DNA from: Sipunculus nudus
Taxonomy: Eukaryota; Annelida; Sipuncula; Golfingiida; Sipunculidae
Assembly (NCBI GenBank): GCA_026874595.1
Contig: CM049310.1
Span: forward strand, 4,156,001-4,220,000
Reading direction: 5' to 3'
Length of the DNA: 64,000 nt
Shown: in pieces, positions 47,645 to 61,300 of the stretch
Position numbering within the stretch: position 1 is the stretch's first letter
How the letters are laid out: the number at the start of each line of letters is the position of its first letter
Notes under the pieces: generated by a model
Database searches by the model: none
Told to the model about the DNA's origin: nothing
The model's input: only the letters and a program-made list of their open reading frames with translations
Translations under genes and position numbers: made by a program

Positions 47645-48812
47645 ACAACTAGAATACAGGTAGTCAACAAGCAACTACGTGTATCTGCCAAAATCAGAGT
47701 AGGACCAGTGAAGTGAGGCATGGATTGAGTGGCAAGGGGAAATAGAGTGAGGTGTGTTGCATATTAGCATGGGTGTCTGCCATGTATACATGCCTGTAAG
47801 TGGTGCCACCTGTTATCTGAACAAGAAACTATCCAAGATGTATACACGTGCAAAATTTCAGGTGGATAAGTCAAACCACTGCTGAGATATGAGTGATTTT
47901 GATGGACGCTGTGCAAAAATGGTTGCAGGTGGCGCCACCATTTTTGTATGATAAAGAGCTATGTGAGATCTAAATACATGCAAAACTTCAGGAAGATATG
48001 TCAAACCAGTCCAGAGATATTAGCATGGATATCTGCAGCATGAATGTGAATGTAGGTGGTGCCATCTGTCATAAAATCAAGAAAGCTATCCAGGATTTAT
48101 ACGCATGCTTAATTTCAGGTGAATAAGTCAAACCCCTGCCGAGATAGGAGTGATTTTAACCCAAGTCAAACGAACAGATGGATGCTGTGCAAAAATGGTT
48201 GCAGATGGCGTAACCAGTTTCTTGTATGATAAAGATCTATGCGAGATCTAAACACATGCAAATTTTCAGGAAGATACGTCAAACCAGTCTGGTGATATTG
48301 GCATGGATGTCTGCAGCGTGAATGTGAATGTAGGTGGCGACACCTGTCATAAAATCAAGAATGCCATCCAGGATGTATAAACATGCCAAATCTCAGGTGA
48401 ATTAGTCCAACCACTGCAGAGATACGAGTGATTTTAACCCAAGACAGACAAACAGATGGATGGACGCTGTGCAAAAATGGTTGCAGGTGGTGCTACCATT
48501 TTTGTGTATGTTATAAAGCTATCTAAAGGCTACATTTGTGCAAAAGTTATTTCCTGATTGGTCAAACCAATCTCAAAGATATGTGGGTTAATGTGTCAAA
48601 ACAGACACACAGATGGATGCACTGGAGAGAGGAAAGGTCAGAGGTCAATGCCAAATAGTGAGGCACCAGTTCACATGTGACCCTATAATTGGTGTAAGTT
48701 TTGGAAAAATACGTCCAGTAGTCTCAGAGGGGTTCTCCAGAAAAGAATACGGGGGTGGCGGCAGAATCTGGTCAAAAACATAAATCCCAAAACTTTGTTT
48801 TGGCAGATACAA
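47645..48812 (+). mobile_element. Family D element, copy 1
   Basis: It starts CTAGAATACAGGTAGTCAAC and ends with the hairpin CCCAAAACTTTGTTTTGG then CAGATACAAA. Inside are several units with GGTGGTGCCACC/GGTGGCGCCACC, AAAATCAAGAAAGCTATCCA and TCAAACCACTGC. Both ends match copy 2 at 57683-59850. It has no coding capacity. Confidence 0.7.
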
Positions 48813-49076
48813 ATATCAGCAAGATGGTGTATTAGCATGAAATGCTTGCATGTCCTGCTTATAGCACATATAGAGTGTGACAGTATTCTAAAATATGGTT
48901 TATGTATAAAACACCTGTGTAACTTTGAAACAAGGCATGTGGTTTCTGTTAATACTACCCCTTGGATCCCCTCCCCACCTTCCCGAACTCTGTAATACAA
49001 AATCACTCTGTTGTCACACTGTTGTTACATGTCCTATAGATAAACAGAACTCACATTAACAAACACACAAAATTGG
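48813..49076. other. Sequence between family D copy 1 and the DARS2 3' end
   Basis: No feature seen. The short overlapping frames on both strands are unsupported. Confidence 0.4.
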
Positions 49077-49082
49077 TTTATT
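49077..49082 (-). other. DARS2 polyadenylation signal
   Basis: AATAAA on the minus strand, about 85 bases after the DARS2 stop codon. Confidence 0.7.
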
Positions 49083-49164
49083 TCTTATTATTTGTGTAAT
49101 GATTTACATTCTGTACATGGTTTTCTCCTATATTATATCATATCCTTTTGCCTACTGTCCACTG

Positions 49165-49334
49165 TTATGACTGTGTATTATCTGTGGTTTTAATGTGGTA
49201 ATATTTATAGTCCTCTGGTGTTATTGTTGCCGGAGCCTTGGCCATCATGTCACGTCCTTCGCTGGATTTTGGGAATGCTATGACATCACGGATGCTGGGT
49301 GCCTGACAAATAATTGCCAACAGTCTGTCCAAAC
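49165..49334 (-). CDS. DARS2: DARS2 last exon
   Basis: Acceptor TTTACAG, two bases completing Gly, then 55 codons (LDRLLAIICQAPSIRDVIAF to TTDNTQS) and TAA. Confidence 0.95.
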
Positions 49335-52300
49335 CTGTAAATAGGAAAGCATAATGTTAGAAAAGGCATATACATGTGAAAAGTTAAAGGAGTATATTCA
49401 AATAAAAATATATTCATTGTAGGGTATTTTTTTTTAAATCAGAACCTTTTACAGGATTGTGATTAAATCTTGCAACTTGCAGTCTTAAAAAGATAACTTT
49501 TAACTGAAAAGAATAAAAATTATTGGAGGCTATGACATCAGTAAAGTACTATGATAATATAATATGAATATATCTCTGAAAATCATACAAGAATACAAAT
49601 TAAGACACCAAGCAGGGGCTATTTTTTCTAAAATAATGTTTTTCTAATTACATAATTATGGATCATAATTTTACTTACTTTATATGTGCATGAATATTAG
49701 CTTTCCCTTTAAATAGGAAAATATGTGCAAATAAAACAATTTTGAACAATTTATGGTGGTCAAGATACACACAATTAAAATTCGAAAACAAGTGGCCCAT
49801 GGGCCATGATGCTCAGCTAATTTTGACTGGGTGCTCATGTTTTTTTATTAATGTTATATATTTTGTTGAAAAATGGACAGAAAATAAAAATTTAAGATTT
49901 CATAGGAGACCTGCCCAGGACCCCCCTGGATTTCACAATAGAGGGTTCCAAGGAAAATGGATACAATTTGTACCCTGTCTGTGTGGGTGCTCAAAATCAT
50001 GTTTATGGTCAATAGTTAGCAGTATATAGGTCTCCATGATCCAATTTCAGGTTTCCAAAGAGAATTGTCAAGTATTTCCCTGAATGTCATGTTGGAAGAG
50101 TCTATGGTAATCATAAAATGGATACAATTTGTGCCTTGTCTGTCTTGGTGTACAAAACCATTTTTCAGCCCATAGGTCACACAATATAGGTCACCATGAC
50201 CTAATTTCAGGTTTTCAAGGCATTTGACTAGGACCTCAGTGAATTTTATGTTAAAAGCTTCTACACCCAATGGATACAATTTGTGCCCTGTCTGACTGTC
50301 TGGGTGCTTATATGACATCTTTTCTGATAAGTTGCAAAATATAGGTCATGGTGACCTAATTTCAGTTTTCGAAGGACACTGGCCAAGGACGTCTCAAAAT
50401 GTTACACTAGCTCATATAGGCCTAACAGATACAAAGTGTTCCTTGACTGACTGTCTGGGTGCTTGTATGACTTAAAAAGATAACTTTTAACTGAAAAGAA
50501 TAAAAATTATTGGAGGCTATGACATCAGTAAAGTACTATGATAATATAATATGAATATATCTCTGAAAATCATACAAGAATACAAATTAAGACACCAAGC
50601 AGGGGCTATTTTTTCTAAAATAATGTTTTTCTAATTACATAATTATGGATCATAATTTTACTTACTTTATATGTGCATGAATATTAGCTTTCCCTTTAAA
50701 TAGGAAAATATGTGCAAATAAAACAATTTTGAACAATTTATGGTGGTCAAGATACACACAATTAAAATTCGAAAACAAGTGGCCCATGGGCCATGATGCT
50801 CAGCTAATTTTGACTGGGTGCTCATGTTTTTTTATTAATGTTATATATTTTGTTGAAAAATGGACAGAAAATAAAAATTTAAGATTTCATAGGAGACCTG
50901 CCCAGGACCCCCCTGGATTTCACAATAGAGGGTTCCAAGGAAAATGGATACAATTTGTACCCTGTCTGTGTGGGTGCTCAAAATCATGTTTATGGTCAAT
51001 AGTTAGCAGTATATAGGTCTCCATGATCCAATTTCAGGTTTCCAAAGAGAATTGTCAAGTATTTCCCTGAATGTCATGTTGGAAGAGTCTATGGTAATCA
51101 TAAAATGGATACAATTTGTGCCTTGTCTGTCTTGGTGTACAAAACCATTTTTCAGCCCATAGGTCACACAATATAGGTCACCATGACCTAATTTCAGGTT
51201 TTCAAGGCATTTGACTAGGACCTCAGTGAATTTTATGTTAAAAGCTTCTACACCCAATGGATACAATTTGTGCCCTGTCTGACTGTCTGGGTGCTTATAT
51301 GACATCTTTTCTGATAAGTTGCAAAATATAGGTCATGGTGACCTAATTTCAGTTTTCGAAGGACACTGGCCAAGGACGTCTCAAAATGTTACACTAGCTG
51401 ATTCTAGGCCTAACAGATACAAAGTGTTCCTTGACTGACTGTCTGGGTGCTTGTATGACTTCTTTTCCTAAAGGTCACAAAATATAGGTTATGGTGACCT
51501 AATTTTAGTTTTCCACAGACATTTGCCAAGGACATCTCAGAATATTACATTAGAAGATTCTAGGCCTAACAAATACAATGTGTGCCCTGCCTGACTCTCT
51601 GGGTGCTCAAAATCCTGTTTTTGGCCTGTAGGTCACAAAATGTAGGTCACCATGACCTAATTTCAGGTTTCCAAGGAGATTTGCCTAGGACCTCCCAGGA
51701 TTTGCATAAGAAGATTCTGGGCCTAACAGATATGATTTGTGCCCATCTGACATTCAAGAGGCTCAAAATCAGGTTTTTGTCTCATAGGTCACAAAATGTA
51801 CGTCACAATGACCTAATTTCAGGGTTCTGAGGAGATTTGCCTAGAGCCTCCCAGGAAATTGTGTATGAAGATTCTAGGCCTAACAGATATGATTTGTCAC
51901 CATCTGTCATACGACATCTTTTTCCTATAGGTCACAGAATATAGGTCATAGTGACCTAATTTCAGGGTTCCAAGGACATTTCATTTTGCTAGGACCTCCC
52001 TTAATATCATGTTAGAGGTTTCTAGGCCTAATTGATATCTGATCCCCATCTGACTGTCTGGGGCTCAAAATTATGTTTTCTGCCCATAAGTCACAAAATA
52101 TAGGTCACCATGACCTAATTTCAGGTTTCCAAAGAGATTTGCCTAGGACCTCCCTAAATTTCACATTGGAGGATTCAAGTTAGAGGATTCTAGGCCTTAT
52201 CGATTCAATTTGTGCCCTGTCTGACTGTCTGGATGCTAAACAAGGGACCTATGGGTCACGGAGCTCAGCTGTTATATATGAAAAAAAAATATGATTTAGA

Positions 52301-55300
52301 AATGAGGCACATGCTGGTTTTATGTGGTAATAAAAATAAGCTGTATTATGAGTTGTTGTTGTTTAGCTTATGTATGATTTTGATAGTACCTTTGGAGACA
52401 GGAAAGAGGATTAATTTCATTTATTTTATCAACAAATGGAGTGTGATTGTCACACAGATTTTGACTTGGCATAACATATAATATAAGAGTTTAACTATTT
52501 ATTAAAAAAATTACAAATATTGTCCCAAATATAATTTTTATTAAAAATAATAAGAGAATAGTATGATTTTTTCAAATAAAATATAACTGAAATGATTATT
52601 AAAATAATATTAAAGAATATATTCATGTATGCATTCATTAATACATTTTGAAAGTATTTGAATTCCCATTCTTATGAAAGAAATTTTATAATGGAGTACA
52701 TATTCCTGTTTAAATACAATTGCAAATTATTCGCACCATGTCAGGTATTTATTCAGTTTTCATCAAACAATGATGTTGAGAATCCAGAATATACAAAATT
52801 CACACATTTAAATAATGATCATAAGTACCTGGTTTTATGGCTTTTATTTATATTAAAAAAAATGTAATATATTCATTTTGGACTAATTTCACATCAATGT
52901 ATTAACTATAGACACAGTAGGAATCTAGATAATAATATTATCAACTGCATCTTTGTCTATCATTAATTTCCTTCATATGATCCCTAATGATTAGAAATGA
53001 ATAATATGATTTACTTTTTTATCATTAAAATTGAACTGAAAAATACCATAGGTGACTGCATGGTGTTATTTGGAATACGTGACATTCTATCCATCAATAC
53101 AAGATTCTTATATCATTGGTAACTGCAAGTTAATTTCCTGTTATTATCAACTAACACATTCCTTTCTATTTTTCTTTAATTTTTTATTAATAACCAGTAA
53201 AAATTTATTAATTTATTGTTTATTGTTATGTTGTTGGTTAAAACTACTAGATGAGTTGGGTTGGACACCTGGATCAACTGTGGCTGGCCATTATATAATA
53301 AGCTGCCTGGAGCCCCAGTTTATGCCTCGCCTCAAGCATGCATAATTAGCTGAAAGTTCAACAAGGTCAACATACAGGTGACTCAAGAGGTGCTACAGAG
53401 AGCCAAGGTCTGACATGGTCTCATAAAACATTAATAAAAGCTACAATTTATGGCCAATTTCTTTCAGCTTTTTAAACTAAAAAACTGAAATCTTTATGTG
53501 TGCATGATATGAAAATTATATCAACAGTGCTCACAGGAAACAAACATGCCATGGTCAAAGTTGGGCAAAATTTAAGGTACTAATTTTATATTTATACTAA
53601 TAACTTATAAAATTTGAAAAATTCAGAACTAATTTTGGGTATTCAATTGAATCTTGATTAAATAATGTTACATCCCTGACAAAAAATCTCTAGCTTCAGC
53701 AATCTTCTTGTTAAGGGAGTAAATATATTTCTTGATTTTTTACAAAGTGCATTATGTTTGGGCCAATAACTTAAAACAATTACGCAATACTGACATCATT
53801 TCTGGCATGTGCATAGAGAATGTATAGAAAAATATGTATATCATGTATGATTAAGGTCAGATCAGTGGTTTTGACATTAGGCAGTCTTGAAGTGTAACAA
53901 TGGGTTTTTAATGGAAAAATGAAGTTTTTCATTAATATCTCGAAGGTCCTAGTCCTAGTGATCAAATTCTTGGCATGGTAGGGGATTTTTGAGACATTGC
54001 ATGCCAAATTTTAGGAACTGAGAGCTGAAGCTGGGGAGCTGAGCACTTGCAAACTGCATGACACTAGCTTGATGTAAACAATATGTTACATGGTGCTAAA
54101 AAACTTGAATAAAATCTACAGTTTTTGATTAAAAAATAAACATACTGTGAAAATTAATCCACAGTACTTACAGGAAAAAAACGTGCCATGGTCAAAGTTG
54201 GGCAAAATTTAAGGTACCAATTTTTTATTTTGGTTAATATTTTAAAAAATTTAAAAGATTTTGATCTAATTTTGGGTATACAATTTAATTTTGATTAATT
54301 AAAGTTATATTACTGGAAAAAAAGTTTATAGCTTTAACATATTTTGTGTTAAGTGATCAAATATCTTTCCTGATTTTTTACACAATGCATTATGTTTGGG
54401 CCCATAACTTTTTAAATTTACATAATACAGATATAATTTCTAGCATGTACATAGGAACTATATAGAGGAATAATTATGGTAAATATGAGGAAAAACAGAT
54501 GAGTGGTTTTGATATTAGGCAGTCCTGGAGTGTAAAATAGGTTTTTAATAAAAAATTGAGGTTTTTCCTTAATTTCTAAAAGGAACGAAGTCGCAAAGAC
54601 CCAGTTTTCGGCTTGGTAGGAGATCTTGGGGACATCTAACATTATGCTAAATTTTAGATTCCTAGGTCTTACGGTTTCAAAACGTGCCACATCTACGGAC
54701 GGACAGACTGACGGACGGACAGAGGGACGGACGACGGACAATGGACCACGACTATAGCTCAGATGACTGATAGTCAGCTGAGCTAAAAACTTTGTATTCG
54801 GCCTGTAGGTCATAAAATATAGGTCACCATGACCTAATTTTAGGTTTTCAAGGAGATTTGCCTAGAAACACCCATGATATTGTGCTAGAAGATTCTAGGC
54901 TTCACAGATACAAATTGTCCCCATCTGACATTCAGGGTGCACATATGACATCCTTTCCCTATAGGTTGCTGAATATAGGTCACAGTGACCTAGTTTCAGG
55001 TTTCCAAGGACATTTGTCTACGATCTCCCAAAATGTCAGGTTAGAGGTTTCTTGGCCAAATGGATACAATTTGTGCCCCATCTGACTGTCTGGGTGCTCA
55101 AAATTCAGCCCATAGGTCACAAAAATATAGGTCACCATGACCTAATTTCGGGTTTCCAAGGAGATTTGCCCAGGACCTCCCTGGATGTACAGTTAGAAGT
55201 TTCTAGGTCTGACGGTTACGATTTGTGCCTTGTTAATGGCCGGAGGGACGCCGAACAAAGGATGATCGCTATAGCTCAGATGACTCACAGTCAGCTGAGC

Positions 55301-58300
55301 TAAAAATTGACCTGTTTTGGAAAATATCTGTTTATGTCAGGTGCTACAAGGACAGTCAGAGACATCTAGGTAATATTTGGGAAAATCTAAGACATTGTTT
55401 ACACGATCTAGAGACAAACCAGGTGAACAGTTCTGAACAGAAAGTACAAAGTACTGACCCAAAGCAATTCCACCATGTGGGGGGCATCCAAACTCTAGGG
55501 CTTGTATCAGGTGCTCCAAGGGAGCTGGGTCCTCCTGAAATGGACAGTGCTGACATCTAAAAATGAATTCATAAACAAAACAAATTTTCTGACAGATTGT
55601 TCATAAAAACTGTTGCATAATTATCAACTTTTTTTAAACACTGACTAAAGTTAATCCCAGCCTCTATGGCAGTTTACAGTTTACTGAATCAATTATAAAA
55701 GTTCATGGAAATATTATATAAATCAGATTATAAAAGACTGTTGAAGAAATTTATTTATTTTATTTTCTTTTTATCTATAAATATACAATACAAATTAACA
55801 AGATGGTATGGTGAAAACTGTCAAGAACAAATCAAAACCACCAACAACATGCATGTATTTCATATGGTTCACTGAAAGCCTAATAGACGTATTCAACCTT
55901 GGTATGATCACTTGATTATCAGAAAAAAATTGACAAAAGCTGAATTACAGTGTGCCACACCGAATACAGTAACATTATGATAACTAAAAGTTCTGGCATC
56001 AGAGAAGCCATAATATCCAATGACATTTAAAGCATTTCCCTCAAAATAGACCCCTTCTTCTGAAGCATATAAATTAACACTAAACAAGGCCACCAGGGTC
56101 AATGTCACAAATCCTTTAACCTCTTTGACAAATCAGTGGAAAATGTCTGTCAAATTTGAAATAAAATATGTTTTCAAAATATGTTCTTCAAACATTATGG
56201 GGTTCATGAAAATCATATGTTTCTGCAGATTTGACCTTGAAAAGCCAGGTCAAGGTCACCAGTTTCAAACATGTCTGGGAAATGGTGGAAACAATTTGTA
56301 TATCAAATTTGAAGAAACAAGATATGGTACTTCAAAAGTTATGGGGTTCACAAAAATCCTATATATCAGATTTGACCTTGAAGGTCAAGGTCACTGTTTT
56401 TTAACTCTTTTAACAACTTATCATATGACATCTTTCATTTTGATTTTAAGAGAAATATATCGATTCACATGAGAAATATGATGGTTTTATTTGTTTTTTT
56501 ATTTTTTACAAAATAAGGCCACACTCATAGTAAAGGTGATGACCGCAATTTGAGTAGACTTAATCCTACCACCCAAATATGCGCACGTTTATAATATGAA
56601 AGAAATCTGTTCATTAGTTTATGACTAATAATGCTCACACTACTGTGAAGTGGCAATGAAAGGGTATTAAAAAGCACAATAACAAAAGAAGGGTAATAGA
56701 TGGTGCAACCCATATAAGACAAAGCTATCAAAGATTTTCAGTCAACCTGATCTCTGGACCAATCCATGTAAACTATCCTGCGATATTTAAGAATTTTCAC
56801 CTAAAGTGGGCCTAATCTAAGTGAAGGTCAGGCTCCTAGTACAGTTCATGTCCCATTTTAAATAGGATTTGTCCTCTTATCCAAATCCATGTACATGTCA
56901 AGATTGATAAAATTCAATGGAATATTTTGTGAGTTGTCTCACTAATAAGAAAACTGCAGCTGCCAGACTGTGCATAATGAACACTATATAATTTTGATAA
57001 TGACCAGCGTGTGGCTCGGTGAATGCTATAACACCCGGACAATGATATTTGTTTTTATAAAAGAGGTCAAAGTGACCCTTATTCCTCACCTGTAGCACCT
57101 CTTCAAGTACATAACGCTGTATCTTCGCATCATTAATACGAATTGATCCTCCACCTATCTCACTCCCATTGAGCACCAAATCATAGTGCTGTCCTTTTAC
57201 CTGAGAAATATAATCATAGTGAGACTGCAGGTGGAGCCACAAGTCTGGTATTGTTAAATATTTAGAAATTACACAGTTTCAGCCTGCATTTCTGCAACTT
57301 ACTAGTATGATCAAAGTCATTTATACCTTACTGGAATATCTTATAACCAGGAAAATTAGACTTGTCATTTTTCTTATGGAGTTCTAAACATTTCATTCAC
57401 ATGTGAGGCCAGCTGATGTTCAGAGATTCTGGAAGTGCACATTTTCAGAAACTGATCCTAAGCTAGTTATAAATGTATGCCTGTGGATTCTGCTTTTAAC
57501 AAGTGACCCATGGGTCATGACGCTCAGCTGACTGGGAAGAGATTCACAAAAGGAAATTTTATCATCAGAATGGTAGATACCCATTCAACTGAAGCATCAA
57601 ACAGAGTAACCAACAGGCCAAGATTTAGTCTGTATTTATATATCTGAAAAATAGAGAAAAAATGTGTAAACTTTAAAAACTAGAATACGGGTAGCCGACA
57701 AGTGACTACGTGTATCTGCCAAAATCAGAGTGGAACGGGTGAAGTGAGGCATGGATTGAGTGGCAAGGGGAAACAGGGTGAGGTATGTTGCATATTAGCA
57801 TGGATGTCTGCAACCTAAATGTGTATGTAGGTTGTGCAACCTACCACAAATCCAGAAAGCTGTCCAAGTTGAATACATATGCAAAATTTTAGGCAGAAAA
57901 GTCAAACCACTACATGGATATGAGTGATTTTAGCCCACGGCAGACAAACAGACAGACGCTGTGCAAAAATGGTTGCAGTTTTGTGTATGATAAAGACCTA
58001 TGTGAGATCTAAACACAAGCACAATTTTGGCCCAATCGGTCAAATGGTTCCTGAGATATTAGCTTGGATGTCATCAGCGTGAACGTGAATGTAGGTGGCG
58101 CCACCTGTCATAAAATCAAGAAAGCTATCCAGGATGTATACACATGCAAAATTTTAGGCAGTTATGTCAAACCACTACAGAGAAATGAGTGATTTTAGGC
58201 CACGGCAGACAAACAGACAGACGCTGTGCAAAATGTGCAAAAATGGTTGCAGGTGGCCCCTCCAGTTTTGTGTATGATAAAGACCTATGTGAGATCTATA

Positions 58301-61300
58301 CACATGCAAAATTTAGGCCCAAGCGTTCAAACGGTTCCCGAGATATGAGCTTGGATGTCTGCAGCATAAACTAGAATAAAGGTGGCGCCACCTGTCATAG
58401 AATCAAGAAAGCTATCCAGGATGTATAAAACTGCAAAATTTTAGGCAGATATGTCAAACCACTGCCAAGATGTGAGTGACTTTATTGCACGGCAGACAAA
58501 CAGACAGACGCTGTGCAAAAATGGTTGCAGCTGGTGCCACCAGTTTTGCGTATGATAAAGAGCTATGTTAGATCTATACACATGCAAAATTTTGGCCCAA
58601 TCGGTCAAACGGTTCCCGAGATATGAGCTTGGATGTCATCAGCGTGAACGTGAATGTAGGTGGTGCCACCTGTCATAAAATCAAGAAAGCTATCCAGGAT
58701 GTATAAAACTGCAAAATTTTAGGCAGTTATGTCAAACCACTACAGAGAAATGAGTGATTTTAGGCCACAGCAGACAAACAGACAGACGCTGTGCAAAATG
58801 TGCAAAAATGGTTGCAGGTGGCCCCTCCAGTTTTGTGTATGATAAAGACCTATGTGAGATCTATACACATGCAAAATTTTGGCCCAAGCGTTCAAACGGT
58901 TCCCGAGATATGAGCTTGGATGTCTGCAGCATAAACTAGAATAAAGGTAGCGCCACCTGTCATAAAATCAAGAAAGCTATCCAGGATGTATAAAACTGCA
59001 AAATTTTAGGCAGATATGTCAAACCACTGCCAAGATGTGAGTGACTTTATTGCACGGCAGACAAACAGACAGACGCTGTGCAAAAATGGTTGCAGCTGGT
59101 GCCACCAGTTTTGCGTATGATAAAGAGCTATGTTAGATCTATACACATGCAAAATTTTGGCCCGATCGGTCAAACGGTTCCCGAGATATGAGCTTGGATG
59201 TCATCAGCGTGAACGTGAATGTAGGTGGTGCCACCTGTCATAAAATCAAGAAAGCTATCCAGGATGTATAAAACTGCAAAATTTTAGGCAGATATGTCAA
59301 ACCACTGCCGAGATATGAGTGACATTACCGCACGGCAGACAAACAGACAGACGCTGTGCAAAAATGGTTGCAGGTGGCGCCACCAGTTTAGCGTATGATA
59401 AAGAGCTATATTAGATCTATACACATGCAAAATTTTGGCCAAATCGGTCAAACGGTTCCCGAAATATGAGCTTGGATGTCATCAGCGTGAATGAGAATGT
59501 AGGTGGCGCCACCTGTCATAAAATCAAGAAAGCTACTCAGGATGTATACACATGCCGAATTTCAGGTCAATTCACTGCAGAGATATGAGTGATTTTAACC
59601 AAAGGCAGATGAACAGATGGACACTGTGCAAACATGGTTACAGGTGGCGCCACCATTTTTTGTGTATGTTATAGAGCTATCCAAGGGCTACATTAGTATA
59701 AATTTTATTTCCTGATCAGTCAAACGGTTCCCGAGATATGAGCTTGGAAAGCTCATAAAATCAAGTCCCAGAGGAGCTCTCTGGAAACGAACGCGACAAC
59801 GGCGGAGGAACCCGGTCAAAAACATAGTATCCACAAAACTTTGTTTTGGCCGGTACAAAAATACAGGTGGCTCCACCAGTCTGCAGAAACTAATAAAAAC
59901 ACTTACAAACATCAATATCCATGCAAAGAATCATGGTGATCTTCCCATTAGTTGTTCAGATACTTCAGCTTTTGTATCAAATTGTCCATTATTCTGAGGG
60001 ATACTTCGGAGTCCTATAGCTTGAAGGATATGGGTAACAGAGACCTAATTTTAAGTTTCCACAGGCACTTTTCATGGGCCTCCTTGCATGACAAGAATGA
60101 AGATTCTAGGTCCAGTTGTTGCGATTTGTACCCTGTTGTCAGATAACCACATCTTTAAAGGTATCAAAAAAAGAGAAAAAAAAAACGTAAAAATTTGAAA
60201 AAAAATAGAGGTGGCGCACCCAGTCTGCAGAAACTGATGGAACAGGTCATGATCCATATGTATGCCGAAAATCATGACCATCAGTGTTGTAGTTATTGAG
60301 ATACTGCAGTTTTTGTATCAAATTTTCCATTATTCTGGGGGGTAATTTGGAGCCATACAGCTTAAAGAATATGGGTAACAGAGACCTAATTTCAGGTTTC
60401 CATGGAGACTTTTCATGGGTCTCCCTGTGTGTCAAGAATGAAGATTCTAGGTCCAGTTTTAATGATTTGTGCCCTGTTAACAGATGTTCATAACTTTAAA
60501 GGTCTAAAAAATAGAGAAAAAATTTGTAAAAAAACCCGAACAAATACAGGTGGTGCCACCAGTCTGCAGAAACTGATGAAACACTCCATGATCAATATCC
60601 ATGAAAAAAATTATGATGATCTCTGCATTAGTTGTTCAGATACTTCAGCTTTTGTATCAAATTTTCCATTATTCTGAGCTGTATTTTGGAGTGCCATAGC
60701 TCTAAGGATATGGGTAACAGAGACCTAATTTCAGGTGTCCATGGAGACTTATCATGGGTCTCCCTGTGTGTCAACAATGAAGATTCTAGGTCCAGTCCTT
60801 ACGATTTGTACCCTGTTGACAGATATCTACATCCTGAAAGGTCTCAAAAACAGAGAATAAAAAATTGTGAAAATTTGAAAAAATACAGGTGGCACCACCA
60901 GTCTGCAGGTACTGATGAAACACCTCTTGATCAATATGTATGCCAAAAATCATGACCATCAGTGTTGTAGTTATTGAGATGTTGCAGTTTGTTTTTATCA
61001 AATTTTCCATTATTCTGGGGGGTTATTGGGAGCCCCCCATAGCTCAAAGGATATGGGTAACAGAGACCTTATTTCAGGTTTCCATGGAGACTTTTTATGG
61101 ACCTCTCAGTGTGTCAAGAATGAAGATTCTAGGTCCAGTCTTTATGATTTGTGCCCTGTTAACAGCTGTTCACATTTTTAAATTCGTAAAAAATCGAAAA
61201 ATTCAGGTGGCGCCACCAGTCTGCAGGAAGTGATGGAACATCTCATGATCAATACGTATGCCAAAAATCATGACCATCAGTCAAGTAGTTAATGAGATAT

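Noticed and set aside
49742-51305. Two identical 95-codon plus-strand and two identical 100-codon minus-strand frames
   Set aside because: Identity comes from the 987-bp DNA duplication, not from protein conservation. They lie in a family C element within a DARS2 intron.
58189-58939. Two nearly identical 61-codon frames
   Set aside because: They are part of the 565-bp higher-order repeat of family D. The other monomers do not keep the frame.
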